A DNA stretch of 11,450 nt from Chloroflexota bacterium (lineage in GTDB: Bacteria > Chloroflexota > Anaerolineae > J102), in contig PIVW01000156.1 of assembly GCA_003353825.1 (NCBI GenBank), forward strand, positions 1 through 11,450. The letters run 5' to 3'. Within the stretch, counting starts at the first letter, position 1. The number at the start of each line of letters is the position of its first letter. Both the position numbers and the translations under genes were made by a program. Positions 7,305 through 11,450 of the stretch are shown here, one piece after another. The notes beneath the pieces were generated by a model. The model was not told where the DNA came from. It saw only the letters and a program-made list of their open reading frames with translations, and searched no databases.

Positions 7305-7661
7305 ATGGTAACCCTCACTCAGGCCCAGGTAGCCTCCCCCGACTTGATCACCATCACCGACATCACACAAGGGCGGACTGACCTGCGCTTGATCGGTCAG
7401 CAAAGTGCTGACCTGCTCAGTCGCTTATGTGGTTTGGATTTTGACTCCTACCAGTTTCCCGACCGCAACGCCAGACAATCGAGTGTCGCCAAAACCCGCC
7501 AACTCATTCTGCACCACGACATGGGTGATCTGCTGGCATACTCGCTTATAGGCGCCCGCTCTTTGGGCGTCTATCTCTGGGACACGATATCGATGGCAGG
7601 GAGGGAGTTGGGTATCATGCAGGCTGGTGACGAAGCACTTGTAGTTATAGAACAACATTAA
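7305..7661 (+). CDS. Sarcosine oxidase gamma / GcvT-like C-terminal fragment
   Basis: This 118-residue open frame matches the C-terminal part of SoxG/aminomethyltransferase-like (YgfZ/GcvT superfamily) proteins: LITITDITQGRTDLRLIG, LLSRLCGLDFD, SVAKTRQLILHH, SLIGARSLGVYLWDTI and a natural-looking end. Related proteins bind folate or serve as the small subunit of heterotetrameric sarcosine oxidase, which demethylates N-methylglycine. A complete member would be about 180-200 residues; here the first half is cut off by a TAA 58 bases before the ATG. The start at 7305 has only a G-rich run 2 bases away, too close for a normal Shine-Dalgarno, so efficient translation is doubtful. It is most likely a pseudogene remnant, less likely a freestanding half-domain. 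No other sarcosine oxidase subunit gene lies nearby. Its former one-carbon role would fit the methyltransferase context. Confidence 0.6.
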   Translation: MVTLTQAQVASPDLITITDITQGRTDLRLIGQQSADLLSRLCGLDFDSYQFPDRNARQSSVAKTRQLILHHDMGDLLAYSLIGARSLGVYLWDTISMAGRELGIMQAGDEALVVIEQH

Positions 7662-7729
7662 CCCTCTTTGGCTTCCTCCGCCAAAATTGCCCAAACCTGA
7701 TCATAGAAGCCTTTGATATGAGGATACAT
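7658..7729 (-). other. 23-codon ORF with a good ribosome binding site downstream of the hydantoinase gene
   Basis: A minus-strand ATG at 7729, preceded by GAGGAG about 3-5 bases upstream, opens a frame reading MYPHIKGFYDQVWAILAEEA plus three residues. It starts 22 bases past the hydantoinase stop and in the same direction. Its TAA overlaps the TAA of the plus-strand SoxG/GcvT-like fragment. It may be the 5' stub of a former third gene of the minus-strand operon cut off at the tail-to-tail junction, or a chance frame. I do not recognise the sequence. Confidence 0.25.
7667..7685. terminator. Weak hairpin at the tail-to-tail junction
   Basis: TTTGGC, a 7-base loop, then GCCAAA form a 6-bp stem just after the plus-strand stop at 7661. 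No T-run follows on either strand, so intrinsic termination would be poor at best. Confidence 0.2.
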
Positions 7730-7751
7730 GATCTCCTCTCAACCTCCTCAT

Positions 7752-9746
7752 TCACCCGGATAGCCTGGGATTACCTACTGCCTTGGCGCGTACGCGAACG
7801 GTATCGATGCCATCACGCTGTTCCTCGACGATGACCTGGGGATTGTCAGCACCCGAGCGCAGCGCCGCTGCCAGGGCGCGTTCCCGGCTCAGCCTACGGG
7901 CATGGATAAGCGCCTCATCGAGCACTTCAAACGTCTGTCGCTCCTGGCTGGTTTGCACAATATAGCCCAACACTTCCAGGCCTTGCTCCGAAATCCTGGG
8001 ATAAACCAATAGCTCCTCGGTCACCATGACGCTACCGGCTACCGCACCAACTGCATTGGCGACTTCATAGTGTTCGGGCAGGATGAGTTCGGTGTGCAAG
8101 ACCCGGGCTACCTCTTGTAGGAACACGGCAGCCGGGGCGCCGATGCCTATGATGGGGAGCCCTAAAGTAAAGGTGGTCTTCAGATAAGGGTGCAGGTGGT
8201 ACAAGCTGTTGTCGAAAAACCAACGTCCACTATCCTCTTTCGTCCCCCTGGGGGTGAGTTTGAAATCGGTCAAAAAGCCTATGATCGCCCGCACGATGAT
8301 CTCCGTGCTCTGATCCCACACCTCTGTGCGAACCTCGTCCATCTTCCTCAACAGGCTTTTGGCGAATACCTGTAATGCCTCGGTGGCTGCGATGGCGGAC
8401 CAGGGCGTAAACCGATCCTCTGTGTGCAACAGATCGGTCGGGGTCAGTCCTGCTCTGCCCAGGATCTCCCGCCGAAATAGTTCGCTGACGTCGATCTGGG
8501 AAATGTGCAACACGCCCAGATGTTTCATGATCTCAGGAACGGGCTTAGGACCCCCTTGCAGGAATCGAACAAGTGCCTTCTGTTGTGATGTCAAGATGTG
8601 CGTATCAGCAGGTTTGCGTTGCAGATACCAGTAATGCAGGCCCTCAGGTGTGACTTGATCCCACGAACGACGGTTTCGCGCCTTGAGCCGGCTCAACACC
8701 TCATCGTATTGCCAGGCGATGTAGGATATCGGCGTGACCCGTTCCGGTCCGATACGGATGTCACGGTTACTGCCCAGATGGATATGACTATCACCACCAA
8801 GGGCAATAGAGAGGAGATTGGCAGCCCTCACCGACGTCTTATAATCTGCAACGGTCGCCCCATCTTCACTCACTGCCACCTGTCCTTGCTCTACCAGGGC
8901 GATATCTGTGGTCGTTCCCCCTACATCCACAACAAGCGCATTTTCGACGCCAGAGAGAAAACGCCCGCCGATGGCACTGGCCGCCGGCCCCGAGTGAATG
9001 GTCTCGACCGGTGAGCGGGCAGCAAAAGCATCACTCATCAAGGTACCATCGCCGCGCACTACCATCAGCGGCGCCGCGATATGTCTATGCTCCAGGGCTC
9101 TGCGCACGGCGATCACGAAATCCTGCAACGCTGCTAGCAAAGATGCATTCAAGGCTGCCGTTGTCGCTCGCTCCACGGAACCCAGTTTGGTGGAGAGCTG
9201 GTGTCCGAGCACAATGGGCAGATCACAGTTCGCCGCCAGCGCCTTGTAAGTGCGGTTTTCGTGCTCGGGGTTGAGAGGGCTAAAGTAACTCGATACAGCA
9301 AGCGCATCCACCTTAGCACTGATCTCGATGACCTTTTCCAGAATACCTGGCAGGTCGAGAGGTTCCCGTTCCCTCCCGTAAAGGTCGTGCCCGCCCCGGA
9401 AGTAGTAGTAGTTAGGCGTAGCGAAACGGCCTGCCAGCTTAAATGACGCAATCAGCTCCGGATCATAGCCGATGAGCAGAAGCGCCACCCGCTTACCCTT
9501 TCCCTCGGCAATGGCATTGGTGGCCAGGGTGGTCGATATCGAGACCATGTTGATGGCTGCAGGATCCTCGATATCGATACCATCGATCACCTGTTCGATG
9601 CCGATGGCAAAATCTCGTTTGGTAGTCAGACTCTTATGCGTCGCCAACACCTGGCGAGACTGGTGGTATAAGAGAATGCCATCGGTAAAGGTGCCGCCGG
9701 TGTCGATGCCAAGAACGAGATCGGATGGGCGGGTTGGGTCGGGCAT
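7752..9746 (-). CDS. Hydantoinase/oxoprolinase family protein (HyuA-like)
   Basis: A 664-residue ASKHA-fold protein related to the A subunit of ATP-dependent N-methylhydantoinase, 5-oxoprolinase and acetone carboxylase. It has the phosphate-1 loop LGIDTGGTFTDG (12-23), STTLATNAIAEGKG (71-84), the conserved IHSGPAASAIGG (250-261), the second phosphate motif VVDVGGTTTDIAL (272-284), GGDS (317-320) and a glycine-rich IGIGAPAAV near 533-541. The frame stays open upstream to an ATG at 9890, but those 48 extra residues are merely translated 7-bp repeats, so the ATG at 9746, about 11 residues before the phosphate loop, is preferred. Neither start has a Shine-Dalgarno. No HyuB (B subunit) gene is seen, though stand-alone HyuA-like proteins are common near MttB genes from memory. 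It would activate a substrate carbonyl or amide with ATP. It lies 172 bases after the second MttB gene on the same strand, probably co-transcribed. Confidence 0.85.
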   Translation of the reverse strand: MPDPTRPSDLVLGIDTGGTFTDGILLYHQSRQVLATHKSLTTKRDFAIGIEQVIDGIDIEDPAAINMVSISTTLATNAIAEGKGKRVALLLIGYDPELIASFKLAGRFATPNYYYFRGGHDLYGREREPLDLPGILEKVIEISAKVDALAVSSYFSPLNPEHENRTYKALAANCDLPIVLGHQLSTKLGSVERATTAALNASLLAALQDFVIAVRRALEHRHIAAPLMVVRGDGTLMSDAFAARSPVETIHSGPAASAIGGRFLSGVENALVVDVGGTTTDIALVEQGQVAVSEDGATVADYKTSVRAANLLSIALGGDSHIHLGSNRDIRIGPERVTPISYIAWQYDEVLSRLKARNRRSWDQVTPEGLHYWYLQRKPADTHILTSQQKALVRFLQGGPKPVPEIMKHLGVLHISQIDVSELFRREILGRAGLTPTDLLHTEDRFTPWSAIAATEALQVFAKSLLRKMDEVRTEVWDQSTEIIVRAIIGFLTDFKLTPRGTKEDSGRWFFDNSLYHLHPYLKTTFTLGLPIIGIGAPAAVFLQEVARVLHTELILPEHYEVANAVGAVAGSVMVTEELLVYPRISEQGLEVLGYIVQTSQERQTFEVLDEALIHARRLSRERALAAALRSGADNPQVIVEEQRDGIDTVRVRAKAVGNPRLSG

Positions 9747-9748
9747 GG

Positions 9749-9811
9749 ATCGGAGGTCGGGGGGCAAAGGTCGGAGGGCAGAAGGCAGAGATCGGAGGTC
9801 GGAGATCAGAA
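9749..9811. repeat. Degenerate 7-bp tandem repeats, consensus RTCGGAG (plus strand)
   Basis: Nine consecutive heptads can be laid out on the plus strand: ATCGGAG, GTCGGGG, GGCAAAG, GTCGGAG, GGCAGAA, GGCAGAG, ATCGGAG, GTCGGAG, ATCAGAA. The array ends directly at the preferred hydantoinase start codon (minus-strand ATG at 9746) and places CCTCCGAY-type sequence where its ribosome binding site should be. Similar degenerate GTCGGAG heptads are familiar from intergenic regions of some environmental bacteria (recollection, not checked). Confidence 0.75.
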
Positions 9812-9830
9812 GATGCCGTGATACGAACAA

Positions 9831-9872
9831 CGCAACACGCAACACGCAACACGCAACACGCAACACGCAACA
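9831..9872. repeat. Perfect 7-bp tandem repeat, six copies of CGCAACA
   Basis: Six exact copies of CGCAACA (TGTTGCG on the minus strand) span 42 bases, followed by a partial copy; a degenerate copy precedes them. The tract lies between the second MttB gene and the hydantoinase gene and shares its 7-bp period with the neighbouring GTCGGAG array, although the unit sequence differs. Seven is not a multiple of three, so copy-number changes would shift any frame read through it. Confidence 0.9.
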
Positions 9873-9918
9873 CGGTATATTATTATCCATATGATGCTGT
9901 CAAGCATACCGCTTGCCG

Positions 9919-11316
9919 CTAGAGCGACTTAAGATAGTCGTTCACCACTCCTAACTTGTTGTCAGATAACGGTGCAGGCTTGTGTGTAGCCACGATCTCT
10001 TTGATAACGTCTGTCAGCATAGCGGGAAGGCTAAGCGCGTGTTCTTCGCCTCGTTCCCAATACTGCGGTGGCATGTACAATGCTTTTCGGAAATGTTCGA
10101 AAGTATGGTCGTGGGCGGGGTAGTTATCGAGATAAGGTCGTTCTCTGGCGACATCATCGATAGCCTGTCCCGCCAGAATCTCATCTGAAAGATCCAAGGG
10201 TCGGAGCAGCATGCGGGCTCGCTCCACCAGCATCTGGGTGAGCACAAGCATTCGGGGGTCATAGAGAAAGCCATGTTTGAGATAGCCCATATCATGGACG
10301 AGGGTCGATCTCGATTGTATCGCCAGTAGGATGCTCTCGTAGGCTTCGGTCGCCGCCTGGAAATTGGGCTCTATTGCATCGCTGCAGCCGCCGGTGCCCC
10401 AACTCGGCAGGCCGTAGTGCTCGCCCATGCCAGCATGCATGGCCACCGTTCTCGCCCATTCTGGCGCTCCGTAATTTGTCACCATGGTGCGCATATCCAT
10501 AGACGATGTATTTGCACCGCTGATCAGGCGAGCACGTTCGTTCTTCAGGGTGGCAATCACCATACCGGCCAAACTCTCCGCATTAGCCTGGTTCACACCC
10601 CCTTCGATGGTGACGGGGGCCGTGGCTCCGCAGTTGGCCCCGGCTGCAAACAAGGTAGGATACTCGTTTTCAGCCATGAATAGCAGCTTGGCCATGCCTT
10701 CATAGTCCAGATACAAGGGCGAAATCGGTTCTACATATGCTACCAGCGTCGGTTTTTGCCGCAGTTCATCCTTGCTCCCGGCCACGATCTCCGCCAGGCG
10801 ATAGATTTGTATCATGTCTTCGAACGAGGCCGCGGTGACCACTGCAGGTCGGGAGGTATGCCGGATCATGTGAGCGTAGACAGTCGGGTAGACATGATCG
10901 ATCAGCGGTAATGCCATCGTCATCATAAAATCGAAGCCGACAGCGTCCGCTATCGTGACATTGGTGGCGACATCCTCCAAGGTGGCGGGGCGCACTTCGC
11001 CCGTCTGGTAGTCCCTGATCTCCAGGGCGTCAGAACCCGGCCCAAAAAAGGTACGGCCGGCCTCCAACAGGATAGATCGTTCGCCTTCCCTGGTGAATAG
11101 TTGAATCTGGCTCGAAGAGGCTCGCGCTTTCTCCAGAGCTTCATCCACTAGGTGGGCAGGGATCAGAATCCGTGCTTGTTCATCACGTCTGGCGCCTGCC
11201 TCCAGCAACAACGCCGCTACTTCATCATGTTCGACTTTTACACCGGTTTTAGCTAGCACTGCCAACGAAGCAGCGTGTATTTTGGCGGCGTCTTGTTTGG
11301 ACAGAATTGGTGTCAT
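9919..11316 (-). CDS. Second MttB-family (trimethylamine methyltransferase-like) protein, non-pyrrolysine
   Basis: A 465-residue MttB-superfamily protein, clearly diverged from the one at 4686-6197. Shared landmarks are HAASLAVLAKTGVKV (14-28), GATAPVTIEGGVNQANAESL (230-249), ANTSSMDMRTMVTNYGAPEW (268-287), GTGGCSDAIEPNFQAATEAY (307-326) and the C-terminal ATHKPAPLSD. No in-frame amber codon interrupts the frame. The N-terminus lacks the Arg-rich tail of the other paralogue. The frame opens upstream to 11391, but AAGGA at 11328-11324 lies 7 bases before the ATG at 11316 and 4 bases before an adjacent ATG at 11319, so one of these two is the start. The hydantoinase gene follows on the same strand. 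The enzyme would need a corrinoid partner, which is not in the window. The substrate is unknown; the divergence suggests a different methyl donor from the first paralogue. Confidence 0.87.
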   Translation of the reverse strand: MTPILSKQDAAKIHAASLAVLAKTGVKVEHDEVAALLLEAGARRDEQARILIPAHLVDEALEKARASSSQIQLFTREGERSILLEAGRTFFGPGSDALEIRDYQTGEVRPATLEDVATNVTIADAVGFDFMMTMALPLIDHVYPTVYAHMIRHTSRPAVVTAASFEDMIQIYRLAEIVAGSKDELRQKPTLVAYVEPISPLYLDYEGMAKLLFMAENEYPTLFAAGANCGATAPVTIEGGVNQANAESLAGMVIATLKNERARLISGANTSSMDMRTMVTNYGAPEWARTVAMHAGMGEHYGLPSWGTGGCSDAIEPNFQAATEAYESILLAIQSRSTLVHDMGYLKHGFLYDPRMLVLTQMLVERARMLLRPLDLSDEILAGQAIDDVARERPYLDNYPAHDHTFEHFRKALYMPPQYWERGEEHALSLPAMLTDVIKEIVATHKPAPLSDNKLGVVNDYLKSL

Positions 11317-11349
11317 CATATTATCCTTCAAACGGGTAGTGGTTACATA

Positions 11350-11378
11350 TTGACTGAAAATGTTCCAATTGATATTCT
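11350..11378 (+). promoter_or_regulatory. Candidate sigma-70 promoter for the right-edge gene
   Basis: TTGACT (11350-11355, 5 of 6 to consensus), a 17-base spacer and TATTCT (11373-11378, 4 of 6) point toward the ATG at 11409, with a predicted start site near 11385. The spacing is ideal. Confidence 0.4.
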
Positions 11379-11408
11379 GCGTTAAAAGCAATCGAGCGGA
11401 GTACCATT

Positions 11409-11450
11409 ATGATTCAGAATGTTATCACATATCATTGTACGAAGTGTAAC
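11409..11450 (+). CDS. Start of a zinc-ribbon protein, possibly a transposase (partial, runs off the edge)
   Basis: The last 42 bases give an open frame MIQNVITYHCTKCN that continues past the window. GGAG at 11398-11401 is 7 bases upstream of the ATG, and a promoter-like sequence precedes it. The CTKC (CxxC) at residues 10-13 right after a short beta-like strand is typical of N-terminal zinc ribbons, such as those opening IS1-type and related transposases. With 14 codons the family cannot be fixed; other zinc-ribbon proteins remain possible. It is divergent from the second MttB gene. Confidence 0.4.
   Translation, partial: MIQNVITYHCTKCN

Noticed and set aside
9831..9872. CRISPR array
   Set aside because: The repeats are 7 bp and directly contiguous with no spacers; this is a simple tandem repeat.
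9747..9890. N-terminal extension of the hydantoinase protein starting at the ATG at 9890
   Set aside because: The 48 added residues are a translation of the 7-bp repeats (a 7-residue CVLRVAC-type period), show no family resemblance and have no ribosome binding site.
9901..9915. CAAGC-ATACC-GCTTG hairpin after the second MttB gene as a terminator
   Set aside because: The stem is only 5 bp and is not followed by a T-run on the minus strand.
11320..11391. Start of the second MttB gene at 11391
   Set aside because: The extra 24-25 residues precede the conserved N-terminus, and the good AAGGA site lies just before the ATG pair at 11319/11316.

Overview
The window is a catabolic gene neighbourhood from a bacterium with moderate GC content. 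It encodes five long enzyme genes (a MmgE/PrpD protein, a molybdenum hydroxylase, two MttB-family methyltransferases and a hydantoinase/oxoprolinase protein) and one unrecognised 180-residue protein. Between them lie at least three decayed gene fragments. Taxonomy is inference: the mix of non-pyrrolysine MttB paralogues, hydantoinase and sarcosine-oxidase-gamma/GcvT-like sequence, plus degenerate heptamer repeats, suggests an uncultured Chloroflexota-like (Anaerolineae-type) bacterium. No rRNA, tRNA or housekeeping marker is present to confirm this.

Layout. Bases 1-189 are a leader with a good -10 box. The plus-strand run 190-6197 holds a MmgE/PrpD-family gene, a fused [2Fe-2S]/molybdopterin hydroxylase of the aldehyde-oxidoreductase type, a short relic of a second MmgE/PrpD gene with a large internal deletion, and a trimethylamine-methyltransferase (MttB)-family gene. 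Bases 6198-6540 have no intact gene but carry an antisense relic of an MNT-type nucleotidyltransferase. A strong ribosome binding site then precedes the 180-residue gene (6541-7083), which has a CPIC motif. Bases 7152-7661 hold the C-terminal part of a SoxG/GcvT-like gene interrupted by an in-frame TAA. On the minus strand are a second MttB-family gene (11316-9919), a tract of 7-bp tandem repeats, a hydantoinase/oxoprolinase-family gene (9746-7752) and a tiny ORF (7729-7658) that meets the plus-strand genes tail to tail. At the right edge a promoter and the first 14 codons of a zinc-ribbon protein, possibly a transposase, enter the window.

How the genes may work together (inference). Oxidative hydroxylation by a molybdenum enzyme, PrpD-type hydration/dehydration or isomerisation, ATP-dependent hydantoinase-type ring or amide chemistry, and corrinoid-dependent methyl removal by MttB-family enzymes are together compatible with breakdown of an N-methylated, possibly heterocyclic, compound. 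The substrate cannot be read from the sequence. The corrinoid protein, the methyl-corrinoid:tetrahydrofolate methyltransferase, the FAD subunit of a typical xanthine-dehydrogenase-type complex and a HyuB partner are all absent from the window. The relics indicate that the locus once held more genes and has been shrinking or recombining.
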